A DNA stretch of 64,000 nt, from positions 1 through 64,000 of the forward strand of contig JAAVEO010000001.1 of NCBI GenBank assembly GCA_014801225.1, in the 5' to 3' direction. Each line of letters starts with the position of its first letter. Positions within the stretch are counted from its first letter, which is position 1. Shown piece after piece: positions 46,255 through 54,126 of the stretch. The notes beneath the pieces are model-generated. The model made no database searches. It was not told the DNA's origin and saw only the letters and a program-made list of their open reading frames with translations. The stretch comes from Bacteroides sp. GTDB lineage: Bacteria > Bacteroidota > Bacteroidia > Bacteroidales > Muribaculaceae. A program made the position numbers and the translations under genes.

Positions 46255-47448
46255 ATGATTCAGATTTCGCAGAGAGTGCAGTCTCTGGCCCCTTCGGCCA
46301 CACTCGTAATGTCGCAGAAGAGCGCTCAGCTCAAGGCTGAGGGCGTTGATGTGATTAATATGTCGGTGGGCGAACCCGACTTCGACACCCCCGATTTCAT
46401 CAAGGAAGCAGCCAAGAAGGCCGTTGACGAGAATTTTTCCCGTTATACCCCTGTAGCCGGATATATGAGTTTGCGTCAGGCGGTGGCCGAGAAGTTGAAG
46501 CGTGAGAACGGTTTTGATTTCCGTCCGGAGCAGATTGTGGTGGGCAACGGTGCTAAGCAGGAGCTCTGCAATGTGATCCTCGCCTGCATCAATCCCGGCG
46601 ATGAAGTTATTATCCCGACTCCGGCATGGGTAAGCTATGTTGAGATGGTGAAGCTGGCGGAAGGTATTCCCGTGACAGTGGAAGCGGGTCTTGACAGCGA
46701 TTTCAAGATCACTCCCTCTCAGCTCAAGAGCGCCATCACTCCGCGCACCCGAATGCTTATGCTCAACTCCCCCTCCAATCCTACCGGCAGTGTATATACA
46801 CGTGAGGAGCTGAAAGCTCTCGCCGATGTGCTTGCGGAGTATCCCGATGTGCTTATCCTTGCCGATGAGATTTATGAGCATATCTCCTTCGCGGGGAAAG
46901 TGGCAAGCATCGCTGAGAATGAGAATGTACGCGATCGTGTTGTAATCATCAACGGTGTCTCCAAATCGTATGCCATGACAGGCTGGCGTATCGGTTATAT
47001 GGCCGGTCCGGTAGAGGTAGTGAAGGCTGTGACCAAGCTTCAGGGTCAGTACACTTCCGGCGCCTCGTCCATAGCCCAGAAGGCTGCCGAGGCAGCTTAC
47101 ACCGGTCCGCAGGAGTGTCTCGAGACCATGCGTCAGGCTTTCGAGCGTCGTCGCGACCTTATCGTTAGCCTTGCCAAGGAGATTCCGGGATGGAAGGTGA
47201 ATTGTCCGCAGGGAGCGTTCTATCTCTTCCCGGATGTAAGTTCTTATATCGGCAAGAGCGACGGAGAGCGTGAGATCAAGAGCAGCGGCGACTATGTGAT
47301 GTATATTCTGGAAAAGGCTCATGTGGCCTGTGTGGACGGTGCTGCATTCTGTGCTCCCGGCTATATGCGCCTCAGCTACGCCACATCCGACGACAACATC
47401 CGCGAGGCTATGCGTCGCATCCGCGAAGCGAGCGTCCTCCTCAAGTAA
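46255..47448 (+). CDS. aspC: Aspartate aminotransferase (PLP-dependent, class I fold)
   Basis: The 397-residue enzyme moves the amino group between aspartate and 2-oxoglutarate, linking amino-acid and carbon metabolism. Conserved features: INMSVGEPDFDTPDFI near 34, NGAKQELCNVI near 101, LNSPSNPTGSVYT near 167, ILADEIYEHI near 202 (Asp/Tyr contacting PLP), VSKSYAMTGWRIGYM near 238 containing the Schiff-base Lys, and the substrate-binding Arg in YMRLSYA near 375. It resembles the subgroup Ib enzymes of Bacteroidetes and Bacillus. A consensus promoter lies upstream and an intrinsic terminator follows. A degenerate 50-bp copy of part of this gene occurs at 49351-49400. Confidence 0.93.
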   Translation: MIQISQRVQSLAPSATLVMSQKSAQLKAEGVDVINMSVGEPDFDTPDFIKEAAKKAVDENFSRYTPVAGYMSLRQAVAEKLKRENGFDFRPEQIVVGNGAKQELCNVILACINPGDEVIIPTPAWVSYVEMVKLAEGIPVTVEAGLDSDFKITPSQLKSAITPRTRMLMLNSPSNPTGSVYTREELKALADVLAEYPDVLILADEIYEHISFAGKVASIAENENVRDRVVIINGVSKSYAMTGWRIGYMAGPVEVVKAVTKLQGQYTSGASSIAQKAAEAAYTGPQECLETMRQAFERRRDLIVSLAKEIPGWKVNCPQGAFYLFPDVSSYIGKSDGEREIKSSGDYVMYILEKAHVACVDGAAFCAPGYMRLSYATSDDNIREAMRRIREASVLLK

Positions 47449-47473
47449 TCCCCCTCCATTCCAATAAAACAAC

Positions 47474-47518
47474 CCGGGCGAATCAGCTTCCAGCCGATTC
47501 GCCCGGATTTTATTTTTA
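47474..47518 (+). terminator. Intrinsic terminator after aspC
   Basis: An 11-bp stem pairs 47474-47484 with 47496-47506 around an 11-base loop and runs into ATTTTATTTTTAT on the + strand. It separates aspC from the convergent secreted-protein gene. Confidence 0.85.
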
Positions 47519-47524
47519 TCATCG

Positions 47525-49024
47525 TTAACGCGCCTCCACAAATACTTTGCCACCCTTGATGTAGGGCTGACCGGGAACCGCCTCGCGAAGCTCGCGGCCT
47601 TGCAAATCATAGAGTCGGTCGGCGGGAGCGATGAAGCCGCCCTCGGAAGCGGAGATAGCATCTGCGGCGTCAGGCAGATCCTGACGGAAGAGAAGATTCC
47701 CCTCACCGTCATATACGGCTACCAGCACAGCTCCGACGAAGCTCTCGTCGTCAGCCGAAGCCGGACGATGGAACTCAGTATTCACCGCCGGAAGAATACC
47801 CCCCTTCGTGATACCGATACCCTCGACACACCTCACTCCGTCGCTACCCTCAAAGGTATAGCTGAGCTTATACTCACCTCCGACAAGGGTAAAGCCGGTA
47901 GATATCTTAGCCTCCTTTTCACCCTCCGGAGAATAGAAAGTCAGCTCCTCGCCGTCACTCGCCCCAAAGTCGTAGATGAGGGATTCCATACGAGGTGCTT
48001 CCGCAAGCCAGAAAAGGGAATTCTCACTATGAAAAAGATATACTTTGCCATCCTTTTCTCTCACATAAAACCGATTGAAATCGACTTTATCCCAATCTCC
48101 ATTAAGATCATTTGAGACACCTAATGTGCCAAATCTACGTTGAGCCCCATACGGATCTGCCGGATTAGTATTACGACTGAGGTAATTGAATCCCATTTTA
48201 CGATAACTAACATTGCCGTATTTATCAAATTCAGCGTATATCCATGTGTAGTCTCGCTCTTTACAAAATCCTACTTCTTTATCAAAATCACTGTAATAAA
48301 TTTCCTCTCCATCCCGGTCAATCAAGACTTCAAAATCGATAGAAGGCAAGCGATCATACCATCCGTCTATCTCTGAAAATATGAACATTGCAATATTGCC
48401 ACATTCCATAGGCCCAATACCTTCCACTACTTTCACATTCTGCGGGTAAAGTAATGCCCCACCTCCGTGGTCACTCCACTCCCAACAGTTTAGTTCCAAC
48501 ACACGTCGTCCCTCTTCATCTAAGTATTTTTCACTTACATAAACTTCTGCCAAGCCTAAGGGTGCATAAGAAATATTGACGGTACCTCCGATTCTAAAAA
48601 CCATTATAAACGGCGCTTTATATATTTCTCCCTTCTCCATATTGAAATCATAGAGTAAATATTCTCCCGTTTCAATCTCAGGCTTATACTCGCTATATTC
48701 TTCCGAAACATAAGTATAATATGCTCCATTCTCCTCCCTAAGATAAAAGTTATTGCACGTATTAGTCTCCGGAGCATCTTTTTCCTCCCAGGACAAACGG
48801 TAGAAAGTCTTGGAATCAAGAATAACATCATCCACAACCTTCATCTCAAATTTATGAACATCGTAGAACCTTGTAGAATCATCGCCATAGCTGCTTTCGG
48901 GCCAAGTCGCATAACGATACTCCCATGTATCCTCCGGATTGAACACGGCTTCTCCTTCCGGCTCTTGTGCAAATAGCGAAGTACAAAACAAGAGCATCAA
49001 CTGAAGTAGGATATGTTTTCTCAT
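47525..49024 (-). CDS. Large secreted protein with two similar halves and C-terminal sorting-like tail
   Basis: The 499-residue precursor starts at 49024 (MRKHILLQLMLLFCTSLFAQ, signal peptide); an upstream ATG would add 24 residues and would lie near the transcription start. I do not recognise a named family. Two parts of the protein follow a similar order: a strand-rich block, LLYDFNMEKGE/LIYDFGASDGE, then a segment ending VEGIGPMECGN/VEGIGITKGGI, suggesting an internal duplication. The C-terminus reads RLYDLQGRELREAVPGQPYI then KGGKVFVEAR, a pattern frequent in exported Bacteroidales proteins. It has its own consensus promoter and converges with aspC. A surface or extracellular role is likely. 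Confidence 0.7.
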   Translation of the reverse strand: MRKHILLQLMLLFCTSLFAQEPEGEAVFNPEDTWEYRYATWPESSYGDDSTRFYDVHKFEMKVVDDVILDSKTFYRLSWEEKDAPETNTCNNFYLREENGAYYTYVSEEYSEYKPEIETGEYLLYDFNMEKGEIYKAPFIMVFRIGGTVNISYAPLGLAEVYVSEKYLDEEGRRVLELNCWEWSDHGGGALLYPQNVKVVEGIGPMECGNIAMFIFSEIDGWYDRLPSIDFEVLIDRDGEEIYYSDFDKEVGFCKERDYTWIYAEFDKYGNVSYRKMGFNYLSRNTNPADPYGAQRRFGTLGVSNDLNGDWDKVDFNRFYVREKDGKVYLFHSENSLFWLAEAPRMESLIYDFGASDGEELTFYSPEGEKEAKISTGFTLVGGEYKLSYTFEGSDGVRCVEGIGITKGGILPAVNTEFHRPASADDESFVGAVLVAVYDGEGNLLFRQDLPDAADAISASEGGFIAPADRLYDLQGRELREAVPGQPYIKGGKVFVEAR

Positions 49025-49121
49025 ACGATGTTGGGTTAAAGGGTGAATAATGTGGAGCTGACAGAATTGAAATACAATTGAGGATTGGTCAGTCAAATAA
49101 GACGGCTCCTTTTGTTGCGTT

Positions 49122-49152
49122 CAAAATTACAATTAAAAACTGTAATACGCAA
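49122..49152 (-). promoter_or_regulatory. Promoter of the 47525-49024 gene
   Basis: On the - strand, TTG at 49152-49150 is followed after 20 bases by TAATTTTG at 49129-49122. Transcription would start near 49116, about 90 bases before the ATG at 49024. The stretch from here to 49350 is AT-rich and shows nothing else. Confidence 0.65.
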
Positions 49153-49350
49153 ATATATTTTTACTCTTTTTAATATTTATTATATGCATAATATTAAATT
49201 TATAGCAAATTGCTATAAATACAAGTACACTACCGAAGTAAATTAGGTCAAAACTTCGGAATTCTTTAGATCCGGGTATCGAATTAATAGCAAAAAGATA
49301 TTGCATCTTAGCGTCATTATTGCATTATACCTCCTCTCGTGCTTATTCAA

Positions 49351-49400
49351 TTATATCGGCAAGAGCAACGGAGAGCGTGAGATCAAGAGCAACGGCGATT
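49351..49400 (+). pseudogene. Degenerate 50-bp copy of an internal aspC segment
   Basis: Bases 49351-49400 match 47244-47293 inside aspC at 47 of 50 positions, in the same orientation. The three differences are all G-to-A or C-to-T changes. In the copy the reading frame is closed shortly after (TGATTCACC), so it cannot code. It looks like the trace of a short duplication or a recombination event that carried a piece of aspC about 2.1 kb downstream. The gap around it (49153-49544) has no gene. Confidence 0.85.
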
Positions 49401-49439
49401 GATTCACCTTTCGACAAACCTGCTGCCGCAGTGGAAGCC

Positions 49440-49544
49440 GGGAGGGGGATGGGAAGATAGGGGGAGAATGGGAGGGGTAGCCAGGAGGGGGATGGAAGAT
49501 AGGAGAGGAAGATAGGGGGAGAATGGGAAGAGAGGAGGAGGGGG
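49440..49544. repeat. Purine-only direct repeat beside the DMT transporter gene
   Basis: About 105 bases on the + strand contain almost only G and A. A 33-base unit at 49441-49473 recurs at 49484-49528 with a 13-base insertion. Runs of three to five G separated by 1-6 bases satisfy the pattern of a potential G-quadruplex on the + strand. The repeat directly abuts the stop codon of the transporter gene, so its pyrimidine-rich complement would form the 3' end of that message. Confidence 0.75.
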
Positions 49545-50453
49545 TTATTTGTCGGCGGGGAGGGATTTGGAGGCGGTGACGAGGTAGACGCCGGAGAAGA
49601 TGAGGATAACGGCTATCGCTTTGGGGAGATTGAAGCTGTCGAGTCCGAGGCATATTCCGGCTACGGTCGCTATTATCGGTTGGACGTAGTTGTACATTCC
49701 GACTATCGTCGGGCGCAGGTTCTTCTGCCCTATCATGATACAGATATAGGCGATGAAGGTGGCAAATACTATCACATAGGCTATCCCAAGCCATTCTGAT
49801 AGGGATACCGCACCCCAATCGGTAGCTACAATCTGCGGCATGGTGAGAGGCATAGCGACTATAGAAGCGGAGAGAAACATCCATTTCATAATGGTGACAA
49901 GGGAATATTTCTTTATGAAATTGCGATAGATGGTAAGATATGTGGCGTAACTCAACTGTGCCATCAGTACTATAAAATCGCCTAAGGCCGGGGCTTCACC
50001 TCCGGCCACTTTCGCACCGTTGCCGAATATCAGTATCAACGCTCCTGTAGCGCCCAATAGAATACCTCCGGTCTTCTTTATAGTAATCGGTTCGCGGAGG
50101 AATATCCATGCGAGCAATATCACCCACATCGGCATGGTAGTAGTGACGAGCGAGGCCTCTCCGGGAGATGTGAGACTGACTCCGAGGATAAAGCAACCTT
50201 GATTGAGCAGCACACCCAACATTCCGGCACCGAAAAGACGCATCACGTCGCTCCACGGCACCCGCTCCCGAGGGAGAAACAACGATGTCAGCCAGAACAG
50301 GGCCGCAGCCCCCGCCACACGGAAATCCACCATTATAAGAGGCGCGATAAGACCGGATGCAAATACCAGTTTCACTACCGGCGACATCAGTCCCCAGCAG
50401 ATGTTGGCGCCAAGCATGGCGATATGTCCTTTAGGATTGAAATCACTCATCAC
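49545..50453 (-). CDS. EamA/DMT family transporter
   Basis: The 302-residue inner-membrane protein has about ten helices in two EamA repeats (DUF6/RhaT-like). The first repeat starts IAMLGANICWGLMSPVVK near residue 11, and the second LSYATYLTIYRNFIKKYS near 162. Members export amino acids, nucleotides or metabolites; the substrate is not identifiable. Two adjacent ATGs (50453, 50450) are possible starts. It stands alone, with the purine repeat directly downstream. Confidence 0.85.
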   Translation of the reverse strand: MMSDFNPKGHIAMLGANICWGLMSPVVKLVFASGLIAPLIMVDFRVAGAAALFWLTSLFLPRERVPWSDVMRLFGAGMLGVLLNQGCFILGVSLTSPGEASLVTTTMPMWVILLAWIFLREPITIKKTGGILLGATGALILIFGNGAKVAGGEAPALGDFIVLMAQLSYATYLTIYRNFIKKYSLVTIMKWMFLSASIVAMPLTMPQIVATDWGAVSLSEWLGIAYVIVFATFIAYICIMIGQKNLRPTIVGMYNYVQPIIATVAGICLGLDSFNLPKAIAVILIFSGVYLVTASKSLPADK

Positions 50454-50540
50454 TGAAATATTGTAAGAAGAGGAATATTGTATAAGAGAATACTTGCATA
50501 AAATATATACTTCCGGAAAAAGAATATATAAGTGAAAAGG

Positions 50541-50570
50541 ACCGCGTCGGCCCGGAGGGGCTGACGCGGT
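50541..50570 (-). terminator. Intrinsic terminator after the 50599-53895 gene
   Basis: A 12-bp stem with one mismatch pairs 50541-50552 with 50559-50570 around a 6-base loop. On the - strand it is followed by CCTTTTCACTT, consistent with an intrinsic terminator for the large secreted protein gene. Confidence 0.7.
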
Positions 50571-50598
50571 CGCGATTAGAAGGGGGATATTTTCAGAA

Positions 50599-53500
50599 TC
50601 AGCTTACCACTACTTTGACAGCATAGTTGCCGATCTTCACTACGTAGAAGCCTGCAGCTACCTCGATAGCCTCATCATCACCGTTGAGGGCTTTCTGTGC
50701 CACGAGTTTGCCATCGAGAGTATAGACTGCTGCGTTCACATCGCTGTAGCCGGAGATGAAGATCTCACCTACACCGCCACGAACAACACCTACACCGCCA
50801 TTGATAACGCCGTCAACACCGGCACCATTGTCGATATTATACTCGCAGAAGATGAATTTGGAAGAGAGCGAGGGATAGGAAGCGTTGACGAATACCTGTA
50901 CCCACGGAGTCATTGTCATGTCATCGGGGAGGGGGAAGCGTACTGTAGTGTAACCGTCGCCGGCGGCAACTTTGCCGAATACCTGCTCCTCAGCAGAGCT
51001 CATGGGATAGCCGAATGCAGAGAGGTCGATCTCGGCAGCGTCCTTACCTGTCCAGAATTTGCAGTTTACGGTAGCGTTCTCGAAGCCCATTGTAGAGAAC
51101 TTCGGAATCACGATGCGAGTCTTGGCACCAAGCTCAGTGGGAGTACCCATGATGAAGTCGCCATCGAGACCTGCGAGCATATCGCCGGTGAGGCCGGACT
51201 TGGAGGGAGAAGTCCAAGTGAGCTGAGCCTTGCCATAGTCACCGAAGGTCATGATAGTCATAGGCTTGTAACGGAAATCGGAACCGTTGAAGTCCTCAGT
51301 CATGGGGAGATCGTAAGGCTTACCTACAGTGACGGAGATACCCTCGTCATAGGGGCTTTCGCCGGTCTGGTTGACAGCTGTGATACGAACGTCAATGTTA
51401 GTGAGGCTCATGTCAGCGCCACCCATATCCATAGTGGCATAATCAAGAGGATAAGGCACAGTCACCTGAAGCACGAAGCCATCCTCAGACTCATCGTAGG
51501 AGTAAACGTTGTAGCTGAAGAAGTCATCCTCGGAGGGTTTGCCGTTAACGTCGGTAGCGGGACAATCCCAACGGAGTGTAAGCTTGGTGTCGGTCTCGTC
51601 GTATTCGGCGCGGAGGTTACGGATTCTGCCGGGGAGACCGAAGCCGAGAGCGGCAACAGTATTGGCGGAAAGACCTGTCTTGTCGTTCCATGTAGGAGTG
51701 ACAGTGATGAGGAAGTCGCCTGTGCCGAGATCCATAGTGAATTCCTGAGTCTCGCCGGGAGCACCGGATACAGTCTTGCTCATACCGTTGGAGGATTTCA
51801 CACGAGCGGAAACTGTATTGGTAGCGGGAATCGACTTACCGTCGAGAGTACGGTCGGGAAGGATGAAGGAGACGTTGGCCATGAGGGGGCTCTCGGGAGA
51901 AACCGTAGTCTTGAGATCCTTCACAGCTTCGGGGCCTTCAAGATTGTTGACGCTCTTTGTCAGTTTGAGAGTCTCGAAACGGAGGGGGCTAAGTGTACCC
52001 TGCTCAGTCTTCACGCAGAGGCCGATGTAGAGATCCTTGGCCTGAGCGAGCTCACCGTCGATCACGAACTCGGCGGAAAGATTGAGCGGAGAATAATCAT
52101 ACTGAGCCATAGCGGGGAGGATACATTTCTTCATACCCTCGGAAGAAGGCTCTGTGCCCACCCATACCTCAAGGATACCGCCATTATAGTCGGCATCAGC
52201 GAGAGCTACATTGAAATTGAAGTTGTAGATACCGTCGGCAGGAGCTGTGAAGCGGGGAAGGAAGAGCCAGTCCTCACTCTGACGGTCGGCATCGAAGCCG
52301 GAAGTGAGCACGTTATGGTCGTCATAATCACGCTTGTCTAACGTCCAGCTTACATTGTTGCCGTCAGTATCCTCGAGAGTACATACGGAGAACTGCTCCT
52401 CAGTAGGCTCGATAGTGAAGGGCACTGTATAAGAGCGACCCTCGATCACACTGTTGGAGAGGATAGGCTTGGAACGAAGGTTATTGGCCACAGCCTGCAC
52501 CTGGAAGGAGTAGGCTGTCAGCGGACCATCGGTATTGATAATCTCGGAAGCATCGAAGGTAGTGGCCGAAGTGTCGTCGACAATCTGATCCTTATAGAGG
52601 ATTTCGTAAGTGACATTGGAGAGCTGACCGCCATGAACGCCCTTAGTCACAGCGTCCCAAGAGAGAGTAGTGCCGGCGAGAGTAACATTGGTGGGAGCCT
52701 CCGGATTGTCGGCACCGATAAATACAGTGATAAGGTCGGCAAGACCGGCTTTACCATTCACCTCGGGCACAACGCGAACAAAGTGAGTACCCTTGGAGAG
52801 GGATACATTGCCGGTAGTCACCTGAGCGCCGGCAGCGCCGCTGCCGGTAGTGAGCTGCTTATTGTCGGAATACACGGTGTAGTTCACATTTCCGCTGATA
52901 GTCTCGCCATTGTTAAGCTGGGAGGGAAGTGTGAATGTGAATGTACCGTGGTCGCCGGATTTGTCAAACTCGTAAGTAAGTCCGGTGACAGTCTTGGGAG
53001 AATTAGTCTCGGGAGTCACTGTCTGCTCGCCGGCGATAATGTAGCTGAAGTGGTAGGTAGAGGGGAACTGACGAAGAATCTCGGTAGCCTTTGTCTGGGG
53101 ATCGAGAAGCATGAGGCGCGAGGTCTCGCTCTCCTCCTCAGTGTAGAAGTTCCACGCGTAAGCCTTACTGTCGCGAAGCCATACGAGACCGGAAGCCACG
53201 TCATAGTCGGGAACTACATTGGGCTGATAGAGTTCGGTCTGCACACCGGTATTTACATCGATCTGCACCATACGCACGGGCTCTACAACGGAGCCTTCTC
53301 TCACCTGACCGGTCATACCGACGAGAATGCCGAGGTCTTCGTTGAAGCAGAGCGAACGAGCCATCTCCTTATACTGCACCTCACGGATAGAGACAGCCTG
53401 ATCGAGATTGTTGGAGGGAGCGCTCTTGAATACGTATGCGGTACGGGTCTTGTTGAAGCCGTAGCCGTAGATACGATCGTCAACGGGACAGTAAGTGGCA

Positions 53501-53895
53501 TAAAGGAATACGTTGCCCCAGTTTTGGCCGGTGGTGTTGATCTGCTGTTCAAGAAGGACCTCACCTGTCTCAAGATCGCGCTCGATGTATTTGTAATAGT
53601 CGAGGCTGGGTGTGGGGTAATAGGATTCATAGCCACAGAGGCGACCGTTGCGGATCCATCCGCCGAGCATGTACGCACCGCTGGCAGCGCCGCTCTCAGT
53701 ATAGGCCAGTTCATCACGCCAGAGCAAATCCTGGCTAAAGCCGGACGGGGTAAACGTGAAGAGACCTTTCGTAGGCCCTCCGTTGAAATTACCCTGGTAG
53801 CCATAGAGCACCGGATCCGCAGCGTGGGCGGGCACCGCAGGCACCGCCATAGCGCAGAGGAGAGCCGATACTCCAAAGAAGTTTAATTTTTTCAT
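50599..53895 (-). CDS. Large secreted multidomain protein (fibronectin-III-like and choice-of-anchor-like) with C-terminal sorting tail
   Basis: The 1098-residue precursor starts at 53895 (MKKLNFFGVSALLCAMA, signal peptide ending AHAA); an in-frame upstream ATG would add 44 non-signal residues and would precede the promoter. A propeller-like N-terminal part (about 25-300) is followed by several beta-sandwich modules resembling fibronectin III and choice-of-anchor J jellyrolls (for example LPMTEDFNGSDFRYK near 905). The last about 75 residues (GVGEIFISGYSDVNAAVYTL then GFYVVKIGNYAVKVVVS) form a T9SS-like sorting tail. Likely an extracellular or surface protein; no enzyme motif is seen. It has a consensus promoter and a terminator, so it is monocistronic. 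Confidence 0.75.
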   Translation of the reverse strand: MKKLNFFGVSALLCAMAVPAVPAHAADPVLYGYQGNFNGGPTKGLFTFTPSGFSQDLLWRDELAYTESGAASGAYMLGGWIRNGRLCGYESYYPTPSLDYYKYIERDLETGEVLLEQQINTTGQNWGNVFLYATYCPVDDRIYGYGFNKTRTAYVFKSAPSNNLDQAVSIREVQYKEMARSLCFNEDLGILVGMTGQVREGSVVEPVRMVQIDVNTGVQTELYQPNVVPDYDVASGLVWLRDSKAYAWNFYTEEESETSRLMLLDPQTKATEILRQFPSTYHFSYIIAGEQTVTPETNSPKTVTGLTYEFDKSGDHGTFTFTLPSQLNNGETISGNVNYTVYSDNKQLTTGSGAAGAQVTTGNVSLSKGTHFVRVVPEVNGKAGLADLITVFIGADNPEAPTNVTLAGTTLSWDAVTKGVHGGQLSNVTYEILYKDQIVDDTSATTFDASEIINTDGPLTAYSFQVQAVANNLRSKPILSNSVIEGRSYTVPFTIEPTEEQFSVCTLEDTDGNNVSWTLDKRDYDDHNVLTSGFDADRQSEDWLFLPRFTAPADGIYNFNFNVALADADYNGGILEVWVGTEPSSEGMKKCILPAMAQYDYSPLNLSAEFVIDGELAQAKDLYIGLCVKTEQGTLSPLRFETLKLTKSVNNLEGPEAVKDLKTTVSPESPLMANVSFILPDRTLDGKSIPATNTVSARVKSSNGMSKTVSGAPGETQEFTMDLGTGDFLITVTPTWNDKTGLSANTVAALGFGLPGRIRNLRAEYDETDTKLTLRWDCPATDVNGKPSEDDFFSYNVYSYDESEDGFVLQVTVPYPLDYATMDMGGADMSLTNIDVRITAVNQTGESPYDEGISVTVGKPYDLPMTEDFNGSDFRYKPMTIMTFGDYGKAQLTWTSPSKSGLTGDMLAGLDGDFIMGTPTELGAKTRIVIPKFSTMGFENATVNCKFWTGKDAAEIDLSAFGYPMSSAEEQVFGKVAAGDGYTTVRFPLPDDMTMTPWVQVFVNASYPSLSSKFIFCEYNIDNGAGVDGVINGGVGVVRGGVGEIFISGYSDVNAAVYTLDGKLVAQKALNGDDEAIEVAAGFYVVKIGNYAVKVVVS

Positions 53896-53984
53896 ATTTG
53901 TATTATGAGTATATGAATAAAGTGTTGGTACGATATATAAGGCACTTCGGCAGCCATTGCATGGCGCCGATTCTTTATCATCGG

Positions 53985-54014
53985 CAAAGTTAAGAAAAAA
54001 TATGTGACCACCAA
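53985..54014 (-). promoter_or_regulatory. Promoter of the 50599-53895 gene
   Basis: On the - strand, TTG at 54014-54012, 19 bases, then TAACTTTG at 53992-53985. Transcription from about 53979 leaves a leader of about 84 bases before the ATG at 53895. Confidence 0.65.
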
Positions 54015-54058
54015 ACCATATCTCCACAAATTCGCCTAAATTAATTCTTTAGCATGAA

Positions 54059-54092
54059 AAAAGGACGGACGCAAAAAAGCATCCGTCCTTTT
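54059..54092 (-). terminator. Intrinsic terminator after the 54127-55539 gene
   Basis: An 11-bp perfect stem pairs 54059-54069 with 54082-54092. On the - strand it runs into a T-rich tract (TTTTTTCAT). Confidence 0.85.
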
Positions 54093-54126
54093 GAGTAAGG
54101 AATCTGCCTTAAAAAAGGTCTGTTTT

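Noticed and set aside
46111-47712. 533-codon open frame on the - strand across aspC
   Set aside because: It is the antisense of a clear aminotransferase gene; it has no recognisable motif and crosses the aspC promoter leader and terminator.
52633-53886. 417-codon open frame on the + strand across the large secreted protein
   Set aside because: Antisense shadow of a gene with signal peptide, promoter and terminator.
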